Source: Chloroflexota bacterium (GTDB taxonomy: Bacteria; Chloroflexota; Dehalococcoidia; JACVQG01). From it: DNA of 35,504 nt. Numbering within the stretch: position 1 is the stretch's first letter; each line of letters starts with the position of its first letter. The position numbers and the translations under genes were made by a program. The notes below the pieces were generated by a model. That model was not told the origin of the DNA. It searched no databases and was given only the letters and a program-made list of their open reading frames with translations. Below, piece by piece: positions 23,376 to 29,250 of the stretch. Where the stretch lies: the NCBI GenBank assembly GCA_016210545.1, contig JACQTY010000054.1, forward strand, positions 1-35,504, written 5' to 3'.

Positions 23376-24059
23376 CTACGCCGACCAATATATCCTCAGA
23401 GCGGGCAGATTGATGTAGAAATCGTACAGGCCAACGAGGACAAGGACGGCGCCGGCGACTCGGTTGATCAGGTCATGCCTTGCAGCGACCAACCGGGTGA
23501 GCCAGCCCCCTTTGACATCGCTGATGAAGGACAGGGCCAATAATGGCAGGCCAAAGCCAAGGCCGAAGACCAGGAAGAGCGCCGTTTTGCCCAGGAACTC
23601 GCCGACAGACAAAGATAGAGCGAATACGCCTACCGCTACTGGACCGCTGCAGGGGAGCACCACCGGCCCAAAGAGCAAACCGTACATGTACGCATTCACG
23701 AAGGGATTGGAGACCAGCGGAGCGCGTACCTGGGTTAGCTTGCTAAACGGGTTGATCTTCAGGAGCAGCAGGATACCCAAAGAAACAATTGCTACGTCGG
23801 CCACGGGGGTCGCTATGATCAGGAAACTGCCGATGGCTACGCTCAGCGAGGCTACTATCAACCCGATGAGCAACATCATGGTTAGGACACCCGACAGCAC
23901 GACAAGACCCAGGAGGCGCCGCAGTCTGCGACTGTGGAGCGTTTGAGAGTTGCTGCTCAGATAGGCCAGGAAGCCGGGGTACAACGGCAGAACGCACGGG
24001 GCAGTGGTGGCCAGCAGACCCAGTGAGAACGAGGTAGCCAATTGCTGTAAAGATAGCAT
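23376..24059 (-). CDS. ccdA: CcdA-family transmembrane thiol-reductant transporter
   Basis: A 227-residue protein with about six helices of the CcdA/DsbD family, which passes electrons from cytoplasmic thioredoxin to extracytoplasmic partners. The two redox cysteines sit in the conserved settings APCVLPLYPG (Cys22) and VLPCSGPVA (Cys137). It ends three bases from the broken glutaredoxin on the other strand. The adjacent upstream gene on the same strand is a TlpA/ResA-like lipoprotein (seven-base gap), its natural partner. In a mercury island this pair could re-reduce surface thiols, or it could serve cytochrome c maturation (a c-type cytochrome is encoded at 28457). Confidence 0.92.
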   Translation of the reverse strand: MLSLQQLATSFSLGLLATTAPCVLPLYPGFLAYLSSNSQTLHSRRLRRLLGLVVLSGVLTMMLLIGLIVASLSVAIGSFLIIATPVADVAIVSLGILLLLKINPFSKLTQVRAPLVSNPFVNAYMYGLLFGPVVLPCSGPVAVGVFALSLSVGEFLGKTALFLVFGLGFGLPLLALSFISDVKGGWLTRLVAARHDLINRVAGAVLVLVGLYDFYINLPALRIYWSA

Positions 24060-24066
24060 CTTCTAC

Positions 24067-24627
24067 CTAGCGGTACTTGGCTATCTCTCTGGCCAACTCC
24101 GGGGCGCTTTTCAGACCAAATCTCAGTGGATGGGCTGATTGGTCCCTGTCGAGAATGACTACGGGAGTGGCGGCTGGATTCAGGATGTTCTCGCCGAACG
24201 CCTTTCCCAACTGCTGGCTCAGCACGACCGGAGAGACAGCGAAAGCCCAGTTAAAGCCGTTCGACCGGGCGTGTTTGCTTAACATGACTTCGTTTTCATT
24301 GGGGTCCACATCCAAAGATACCGAGACCACATCACTGCCCAGTTGGGATTTGGCTTGCCTTATCTCTATTTGCTGGCGGGTACACGTCGAGCACCAGATC
24401 GCCATGGTCTCGATAACCACTATGCTGCCTTTGAAGTCAGACAACTTGAACGGCCTTTCCGTGACAGCGTCTTTGAGGGGCACATCAAGCCAGGCGCCGC
24501 CCTGCGCCTTCTGTCCCTCGGATTGGCCCGTCAGCCGCGGCGCGCAAGCCGACCCTGCCAGGACTGCCAGGAGCAGGACCGCCGGCAGTACCCGCCGTAC
24601 AAGCAAGAACTGACTTTGGAAGCTCAT
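24067..24627 (-). CDS. TlpA/ResA-like thioredoxin-fold lipoprotein
   Basis: A 186-residue exported thioredoxin-fold protein. The signal ends AGSAC with Cys28 as the lipidated residue. The redox motif is WCSTC (Cys79/Cys82), after the strand GSIVVIETMA, and the cis-proline position is in NPAATPVVILD. It would be anchored on the outer face of the membrane and accept electrons from the CcdA protein encoded seven bases downstream. Its 5' end is partly duplicated at 25462-25584, so the locus has been rearranged. The likely role is disulfide reduction, in cytochrome c maturation or protection of metal-binding thiols. Confidence 0.9.
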   Translation of the reverse strand: MSFQSQFLLVRRVLPAVLLLAVLAGSACAPRLTGQSEGQKAQGGAWLDVPLKDAVTERPFKLSDFKGSIVVIETMAIWCSTCTRQQIEIRQAKSQLGSDVVSVSLDVDPNENEVMLSKHARSNGFNWAFAVSPVVLSQQLGKAFGENILNPAATPVVILDRDQSAHPLRFGLKSAPELAREIAKYR

Positions 24628-24659
24628 CCAGCGCCTCCCTCAACCTTACCTGGACCTCA

Positions 24660-24802
24660 GAGGCTCTTGCAAAAGTCATTCTGAACGGAGTGAAGAATCT
24701 GGGGTGTCCCGATTTATCGGGATTCGTATCTGGTTGCCCATCCACCCCAGACCCTTCGCCTTGCTCAGGGTGACAGTGCTGCCCCTTTTTGCAAGATGCT
24801 CC
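24660..24802. repeat. Small inverted-repeat element (MITE/REP-like)
   Basis: The ends GGCTCTTGCAAAAG and CTTTTTGCAAGATGCTCC are imperfect inverted copies, and inside lie CTGAACGGAGTGAAGAATC with CACCCCAGACCCTTCGCC and the palindrome CCCGATTTATCGGG. About 143 bases, no coding capacity. It lies between tlpA and the truncated dsrE copy. The equivalent tlpA-dsrE junction at 25584-25620 lacks it, so it probably inserted after the duplication, or was lost from the other copy. Confidence 0.75.
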
Positions 24803-24924
24803 TCAAATAATGATTATCTGGTAGCCCTGAGCAACTAAACGGGTCACATCGGGGTGTCCCTGGGACTCACCCAGGAGCGACAGGCCCTGGCCGGCGGCCC
24901 GTTCCTTGTTGCCGTAGTGGCCGA
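24803..24924 (-). pseudogene. Truncated 3' copy of the DsrE-like gene
   Basis: Read on the minus strand this encodes GHYGNKER, AAGQGLSLLGESQGHPDV and QGYQIIII then stop, nearly identical to the last 39 codons of the gene at 25615-25974. Homology ends abruptly near 24924. No start or N-terminal part is present, so this is a non-functional duplicate. Bases 24925-25012 hold nothing I can identify. Confidence 0.85.
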
Positions 24925-25012
24925 GCTTCCGCAACGATAGGCTTGAATACTTCTCCGGCAGTCATCCCTCTCCATTCACGGGCACAGATATGTCTTCCCC
25001 GCCGGCAACTTC

Positions 25013-25465
25013 TTACTTCTCTACGTATTGCTTCAACCCGCTTAGTATCGCTTGTTGGAATCGGTGGAACTTTCTTCTTATCATCGGCATCATGAGACGG
25101 ACAAAGAACGTCTTCGGCGAGAAAATGCTTTGGGCAGTGACGACCGTAGTATTGGAACCCCTCGGTTCCAAGCTAAACCCAGCACTCCAGTCCGATACCA
25201 TACGCGAGAAGCCAGAACTGTCTTTCTCAATGGTCCAGATGATCTTTTTACCCTCGTCGTAGGAGGTGCAGCGCTCTTCAGTATGACCGGGCTTGTCCCC
25301 GACGTGCACCTCACACTTCCGCACCGCTCCAAGTCTGTGTTCGCCACTGATCTGCGACGCGAACGGATGCCATTGTGAATGGGTCGTTGGGTTCTTGATT
25401 GCTTCCCATACTTTGCTGATGGGAGCACCAACAGTGACTTGGTCTTCGATGCTGACTTGGTTCAT
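25013..25465 (-). CDS. SRPBCC (START/Bet v1-fold) family protein
   Basis: A 150-residue soluble protein with the usual SRPBCC start: a beta strand and then the phrase VGAPISKVWEAIKNPTTHSQW, a central GEHRLGAVRKCEV strand and the C-terminal long helix (MIRRKFHRFQQAILSGLKQY). These proteins bind hydrophobic ligands or act as cyclases/aromatases; the ligand is unknown here. AAGGAG lies just before the ATG. It sits between duplicated fragments of dsrE and tlpA, as though carried in or trapped by the rearrangement. Its start codon overlaps the stop of the tlpA fragment. Confidence 0.85.
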   Translation of the reverse strand: MNQVSIEDQVTVGAPISKVWEAIKNPTTHSQWHPFASQISGEHRLGAVRKCEVHVGDKPGHTEERCTSYDEGKKIIWTIEKDSSGFSRMVSDWSAGFSLEPRGSNTTVVTAQSIFSPKTFFVRLMMPMIRRKFHRFQQAILSGLKQYVEK

Positions 25466-25584
25466 GTGTCATCTCCTTGCACAGAGCCACGTGATGGGAA
25501 CGAAGAGCGAGCCAGGACTGCCAGGAGCAGGACCGCCGGCAATACCCGCCGTACAAGCAACAACTGGCTTTGCAGTAAGCTCAT
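25462..25584 (-). pseudogene. Duplicated 5' fragment of the TlpA-like gene
   Basis: The frame starts MSLLQSQLLLVRRVLPAV and continues with the same signal-peptide sequence as the intact TlpA gene (MSFQSQFLLVRRVLPAV). It diverges after about 26 codons and stops after 40 residues. The TGA overlaps the ATG of the SRPBCC gene. Because the signal peptide is complete but the lipobox cysteine and thioredoxin domain are lost, I treat it as a remnant. It could still affect expression of the next gene through translational coupling. Confidence 0.8.
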
Positions 25585-25614
25585 CGAGCGCGGCCTCCGA
25601 GCCTCAGTTGGAGA

Positions 25615-25974
25615 TCAAATAATGATTATCTGGTAGCCCTGAGCAACGAAACGAGCGACGTCGGGGTGTCCCTGGGACTCACCCAGGAGCGACAGGCCCT
25701 GGCCGGTGGCCCGTTCCTTGTTGCCATAATGGCCGATGCAGAAGTCGCAGACACCGCCGATAGCCCCGGAGTCCCTGACCTCTTCATACAGTTTGTGAGT
25801 GCGGTTCTCCGGCTTGGACCATTCGTCGATCCATCCGGTGCCGGCGCCGTCGAAAACGAGCTTGACGTCGACTTTAGCCCCCTTCAGATCGCGGGCATAC
25901 AACAGGGCGTGGAAGGCTGCTGTACCGTGGAAGTCCTGCACTCCGGAAAGAAGGAATATCGCTATTTTCGCCAT
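25615..25974 (-). CDS. DsrE-like protein
   Basis: A 119-residue protein with the DsrE/DsrF-like fold: a strand-helix start (AKIAIFLLSGVQDFHGTAAFHALLYA), a middle region, and a C-terminal GESQGHPDVARFVAQGYQIIII strand. It has a CxxC-type pair, CDFC (Cys76/Cys79), before GHYGNKE. Members handle sulfane sulfur or thiols in sulfur metabolism. AGGAGG lies upstream of the ATG. It faces the same way as crp, SRPBCC, tlpA and ccdA. A dyad at 26016-26037 precedes it. Sulfur relay to the neighbouring thiol system is inference. Confidence 0.82.
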   Translation of the reverse strand: MAKIAIFLLSGVQDFHGTAAFHALLYARDLKGAKVDVKLVFDGAGTGWIDEWSKPENRTHKLYEEVRDSGAIGGVCDFCIGHYGNKERATGQGLSLLGESQGHPDVARFVAQGYQIIII

Positions 25975-26015
25975 TCTAACCTCCTGTTGTCAGGTTACCC
26001 TGGACGCGGCCGCCA

Positions 26016-26037
26016 GTCTGTATGCTGGATTACAGAC
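26016..26037. promoter_or_regulatory. Dyad before the DsrE-like gene
   Basis: GTCTGTA (26016-26022) and TACAGAC (26031-26037) are perfect inverted copies around eight bases. It lies between the stop of the Crp-family gene and the start of the DsrE-like gene, about 42 bases upstream of the latter. It could be an operator or a weak terminator for crp; no T-run is seen on the minus strand. Confidence 0.4.
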
Positions 26038-26049
26038 AGTGGTGAATGG

Positions 26050-26733
26050 TTATTCTTCAGCCATCTTTCTTAGCTCGTCGTAGTTCAATATCTTTATCCG
26101 CAGACGGCCCAGGTCCAGGAGGCCCAGCGCCTTGAATTCGTCCAGGACTTGAGTCACCGTTTCCCGCAGGGCAACCGCCATCTCCGCCAGGTCTTGATGC
26201 CCAATTCCTTCGATGACGCCGTCCCCCTTTTGCCTGGCCAGGCGCAGGAGCAACGAAGCCAGGCGAGCCTTGACGCTCTTGAAGGCGAGGGCGTCGAGAG
26301 AAGTCTGCGTTTCCAGGAAGCGTTGGCCCAGCGTCTCCAGAAGGCGCAACGCCACAGCCGGCCTGGTGCTCAGTAGCTGTACCACATCGTGCCTGGTCAT
26401 GGCGCAGACGAGGGCATCCTGCACCACCTCGGCGAAAGTCCCGTACATCCCTTGCCCCACCAGGGCCATCTCGCCGAAAAAGGTGCCGGCATCCAGCAAG
26501 GCGAGGACCAGTTTCTTGCCTTCAGTCGACAATCGATAGAGTTGGACCTTACCCTTCTTAAGGAGGAAAAGCACCTCCTTAGGATCATCGGGGGAATAGA
26601 TTAGCTGGCCCTTCCGGTAGTTCACCATGCTGGTCACGCTGTCCAGCCAGGCCATGTCCGAAGGCAAGAGGTCCTGGAACAGGTCTACGGCCCTAAGGTA
26701 ATAGAGTTTCTGCTTTTCCACAGCGGTAGGCAC
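26050..26733 (-). CDS. Crp/Fnr-family transcriptional regulator
   Basis: A 227-residue Crp-type protein. The cyclic-nucleotide-binding-like domain (about 20-140) contains GQLIYSPDDPKEVLFLLKKG and GTFFGEMALVGQG. A long dimerisation helix follows, then a C-terminal winged helix with HQDLAEMAVALRETVTQVLDEF. The cysteine set of Fnr is absent (a single cysteine, in LVCAM), so it is not an oxygen-sensing Fnr of the usual type. The start is supported by GAAAGGGG upstream. A 16-bp palindrome lies 92 bases upstream and matches one before the gene at 13531, consistent with autoregulation. It is divergent from the collagen-like gene, so the shared upstream region may control both. Confidence 0.92.
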   Translation of the reverse strand: MPTAVEKQKLYYLRAVDLFQDLLPSDMAWLDSVTSMVNYRKGQLIYSPDDPKEVLFLLKKGKVQLYRLSTEGKKLVLALLDAGTFFGEMALVGQGMYGTFAEVVQDALVCAMTRHDVVQLLSTRPAVALRLLETLGQRFLETQTSLDALAFKSVKARLASLLLRLARQKGDGVIEGIGHQDLAEMAVALRETVTQVLDEFKALGLLDLGRLRIKILNYDELRKMAEE

Positions 26734-26824
26734 CCCTTTCCAGATACGTTGTGGCCCCGATCGTAGTTATTGTCTTGTTCTGCATATTGTCTTCCTTACC
26801 TCGAACGGAGTCAAGCCCGATTTG

Positions 26825-26840
26825 TGTAGCCCAGGCTACA
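26825..26840. promoter_or_regulatory. Palindromic operator candidate TGTAGCCCAGGCTACA
   Basis: A perfect palindrome, TGTAGCC-CA-GGCTACA, lying 92 bases before the Crp-family start on the minus strand and 141 bases before the collagen-like gene on the other strand. Further toward the Crp gene, TTGACT and GACAAT with a 17-base spacer could be its promoter. The sequence recurs in reverse complement at 13428-13442. Another half-site (TATAGCCCA) follows at 26845. Confidence 0.6.
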
Positions 26841-26980
26841 TACGTATAGCCCAAAATCTGCCAAACTTTTGAGAGGCTGGAAGTACAAAGGAGGCAAGCG
26901 ATGAGCTGACGAGGGACACCTTTTTCCTTCGATGGTCATTGATATTGATATTGAAGGACACGTAAATGAAAGGAGACAAA

Positions 26981-28063
26981 ATGCTTACCAAGAGACTGTT
27001 TTTCCTGGCGCCGGCCGTTGCAGCGGCGGCGCTGGTGTTCGCCGCCTGCACGCCGCCTGCCGGCCCTGCCGGGCCAATTGGACCTCCTGGTCCCGCCGGA
27101 CCAACGGGACAGCCGGGCCAGGCTGGCGCCGCCGGGCTTCAGGGTGAACGGGGCCCCGCCGGAGCGCCCGGACCCAGCGGGCCGCAAGGCCCTGCCGGCG
27201 CCCCAGGAGCGCAGGGGCCAGCCGGACCGTCCGGCCCCGCCGGGGCAGCGGCATCTCCGGCGACAAAGCTTTCCGGACAGTGGCGGAATGACTGGCCGTT
27301 TGACCCGCCGTTGCCCGATCACCTGTTCCTGGATGTAGGCGGCGGACGGGTGCTGTTCATGCACTTCGACAAGCCCGCAAATGACCCGAAGAAGATGCTT
27401 CTGTACTTTGGCGATGGCATGCGCGGGCGCTTCTTCGCCGAAGAGCAACCCGATGGCGGCAAGTCGGGGTTCGTCCACTTCCACCGCTTCAAAGCCCCCA
27501 CGGTGGATGCCGGGCACGGCGGCCCGCCGGGGGCTGACGGCTACTGGCTCCGGCACGTTGCGGTCACTGACTTCGAAATGATGGGGATGAAGGTTAAGCC
27601 GGGCGTGGACTTCAATTTCATGCCGACTGCGGCCCCCAAGGCCGGCGATGGCTATGTGCCCAGCACAGTGCCCGCTTCCACAACAAAATGGCAGTGGCAG
27701 AACCCCTGGCCCTTCACGCCTCCCCTGCCGGAGCACCTGATCGTTGATGTCGGGAATGGACGGCTCCTTTTCATGCACTTCGACAAGCCGGTAACAGACC
27801 CGGGCAAGATGCTGCTCTATGTGGGGGATGGCGTCCGTGGCAGCTTCACTACTAATGATCAGCCCGATGGCGGCAGGACCGGGTTTGTACACTTCCACCG
27901 CTTCCTGGCGCCCACAGTCGATGCCGGCCACGGTGGGCCTCCCGGCGCTGAAGGCTTCTGGCTGCGCCACGTGGCCGTTACAGACTTCGAGATGATGGGC
28001 ATGAAGGTGAAGCCAGGTATCGACTTCAACTTCATGCCGACAGTACCGCCGGCAGCCAGGTAG
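26981..28063 (+). CDS. Collagen-like lipoprotein with duplicated His/Met-containing domain
   Basis: A 360-residue exported lipoprotein. The signal ends VFAAC (Cys23). Residues 28-90 are 21 uninterrupted Gly-X-Y triplets, mostly Gly-Pro-Ala type, that could form a trimeric collagen-like stalk. Two near-identical 116-residue domains follow (about 101-216 and 239-354), each starting W-x-N-x-WPF and containing [34 protein letters not shown] and ending DFNFMPT. The recurring His and Met residues suggest a metal-binding or redox role, but I recognise no family. ATG 26981 is preferred because AGGAG lies five bases upstream; ATG 26966 is in frame but lacks this. It is divergent from the Crp-family regulator. 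Confidence 0.85.
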   Translation: MLTKRLFFLAPAVAAAALVFAACTPPAGPAGPIGPPGPAGPTGQPGQAGAAGLQGERGPAGAPGPSGPQGPAGAPGAQGPAGPSGPAGAAASPATKLSGQWRNDWPFDPPLPDHLFLDVGGGRVLFMHFDKPANDPKKMLLYFGDGMRGRFFAEEQPDGGKSGFVHFHRFKAPTVDAGHGGPPGADGYWLRHVAVTDFEMMGMKVKPGVDFNFMPTAAPKAGDGYVPSTVPASTTKWQWQNPWPFTPPLPEHLIVDVGNGRLLFMHFDKPVTDPGKMLLYVGDGVRGSFTTNDQPDGGRTGFVHFHRFLAPTVDAGHGGPPGAEGFWLRHVAVTDFEMMGMKVKPGIDFNFMPTVPPAAR

Positions 28064-28108
28064 CTGTGGCCAACCGGCGCCGGATAGAATGCTTCAGGAA
28101 AGGGGGTG

Positions 28109-28183
28109 ATGAACTTGTGCGGATGCGTACCAGATAAGAAGGCCAAGAAGGAAGACAAGGTTTCCGTAGGCGCCAAGAAGTAG
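28109..28183 (+). CDS. Lys-rich micropeptide with CGC motif
   Basis: A 24-codon frame, MNLCGCVPDKK then AKKEDKVSV and GAKK, with purine-rich AGGAAAGGGGG just upstream of ATG 28109. It contains a CxC pair and about a third lysine. A second micropeptide of similar type follows at 28234, which supports both being real. Possibly a metal-binding or signalling peptide; function unknown. Confidence 0.5.
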   Translation: MNLCGCVPDKKAKKEDKVSVGAKK

Positions 28184-28193
28184 GTCTGGCACC

Positions 28194-28217
28194 ATAGATA
28201 GATAGATAGATAGATAG
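28194..28217. repeat. Tetranucleotide repeat (ATAG)6
   Basis: Six perfect tandem ATAG units lie between the two micropeptides and end directly at the AAGGAG ribosome site of the second one. Slipped-strand changes would alter the leader length but not the reading frame. Unusual in this otherwise ordinary-composition region. Confidence 0.9.
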
Positions 28218-28233
28218 AAGGAGATAGTTGTCA

Positions 28234-28311
28234 ATGTGTAACACCTGCGCGGCGCACGCTAAGAAACAGCCTAAGGACCCGGGTCCAGCCAAGAAGAAGG
28301 GGTGCTGCTAG
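28234..28311 (+). CDS. Cys/Lys-rich micropeptide
   Basis: A 25-codon frame reading MCNTCAAHAKKQPKD then PGPAKKKGCC. It has a CxxC pair at the start, a histidine, a basic middle and a terminal CC. AAGGAG at 28218-28223 lies ten bases before ATG 28234. The composition suggests a small soft-metal ligand (Cu, Zn or Hg). It resembles the first micropeptide in size, Cys pair and Lys content, and the hairpin at 28356 follows it. Confidence 0.6.
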   Translation: MCNTCAAHAKKQPKDPGPAKKKGCC

Positions 28312-28355
28312 AGGGCCCTGGCGAGTGTTAACTGCATTCGCCCGGCAGCAGCTCA

Positions 28356-28396
28356 ATGCTGGGTGGCGTATCATCAAAGCGGACGCCACCCAGCAT
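28356..28396 (+). terminator. Long-stem hairpin after the micropeptides
   Basis: A perfect 14-bp stem (ATGCTGGGTGGCGT at 28356-28369 with ACGCCACCCAGCAT at 28383-28396) closes a 13-base loop. It stands 45 bases after the last micropeptide and before the cytochrome gene. The downstream bases are GGTGTATTAT rather than a clean T-run, so termination may be partial. Confidence 0.6.
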
Positions 28397-28456
28397 GGTG
28401 TATTATAGAAGGCACACGCACGAGCAGTCTATCCATTAATTAAGGAGAGCGAAGCT

Positions 28457-29089
28457 ATGACGGTACGAAACGGGGCGGTATTGACGGTCTTCAGTGCGGT
28501 TTTGGCCGCCTTTCTTCTGGCCGCTTGTCGAAGCGCCTCTCCCGTCCCCCTGCCTCAGCCCGCGTCTACTCCCGCTGTCACAGCCGCGCCCACGCCCGCG
28601 GCCACGCCTGTCGCCACCAGTGCTCCGACGCCGACGGCCCCTCCTTCGACACCGACAGCGACAGCAACGCTCGCTCCTACTGCGATACCGACGACTACCC
28701 CCCAGGCCACCGTCCGGGCAACGCTATCGCCGACCCCAGCCGGGCCGGCGGCCACGCCCACGCCTGCCGCCGCTGTTAAACCTGATCCCCAGGCAGGAGA
28801 GAAGACGTTCTACGCGGTAGGTTGTATAGGCTGCCACACCGTCCAGGGGGTGGGGGGCAGGGTGGGACCTGATCTCACGGATATAGCCAGAAGGAGAGAT
28901 GCCGCCTACATCCGGCAGTCGGAGAAAGACCCGAAAGCCTTTATTGTCCCTGGATACCCTCCGGTGATGCCGTCGGCTGCCGAAATGGGCTTGAAGGACC
29001 AGGACATTGAGAACATCATCGCCTGGTTCCAGAGTTTGAGACAAGACAGTACGACAGCGAAGATGGATAGCTCCGATGGGTGCCAGTAA
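28457..29089 (+). CDS. Cytochrome c lipoprotein
   Basis: A 210-residue exported cytochrome. The signal ends LLAAC with Cys24 as the lipid site, then a Pro/Thr/Ala linker to about residue 108. One class I cytochrome c domain follows: CIGCH (Cys123, Cys126, His127) and a likely axial Met171 in PPVMPS, ending with the helix IENIIAWFQSLR. It is a surface-anchored electron carrier. A clear AAGGAGA site precedes ATG 28457. Maturation needs reduced apocytochrome thiols, which the CcdA/TlpA pair at 23376-24627 could supply. The partner oxidase or reductase is not in the window. Confidence 0.93.
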   Translation: MTVRNGAVLTVFSAVLAAFLLAACRSASPVPLPQPASTPAVTAAPTPAATPVATSAPTPTAPPSTPTATATLAPTAIPTTTPQATVRATLSPTPAGPAATPTPAAAVKPDPQAGEKTFYAVGCIGCHTVQGVGGRVGPDLTDIARRRDAAYIRQSEKDPKAFIVPGYPPVMPSAAEMGLKDQDIENIIAWFQSLRQDSTTAKMDSSDGCQ

Positions 29090-29250
29090 TTTCTAAAATC
29101 ATGAGGAATCGTGTAGAATTAGGCATATGCGCAACCGCCTTCCTTACAACTATTGGAATTGGTTAGGCAGGACTACGGAATTCAGCATCTCACAGCGAGA
29201 TAAGGAACGGCATGTGGGGGCTAACCTGACTGGCGACGGAGCTGGTTCTA

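Noticed and set aside
26936-27970. A 344-codon minus-strand frame.
   Set aside because: It is the antisense shadow of the collagen-like gene and its repeated domain; the plus-strand protein has signal, lipobox and ribosome site.
28194-28217. The ATAG repeat as part of a CRISPR array.
   Set aside because: It is a simple tetranucleotide repeat without spacers, and no cas genes are present.
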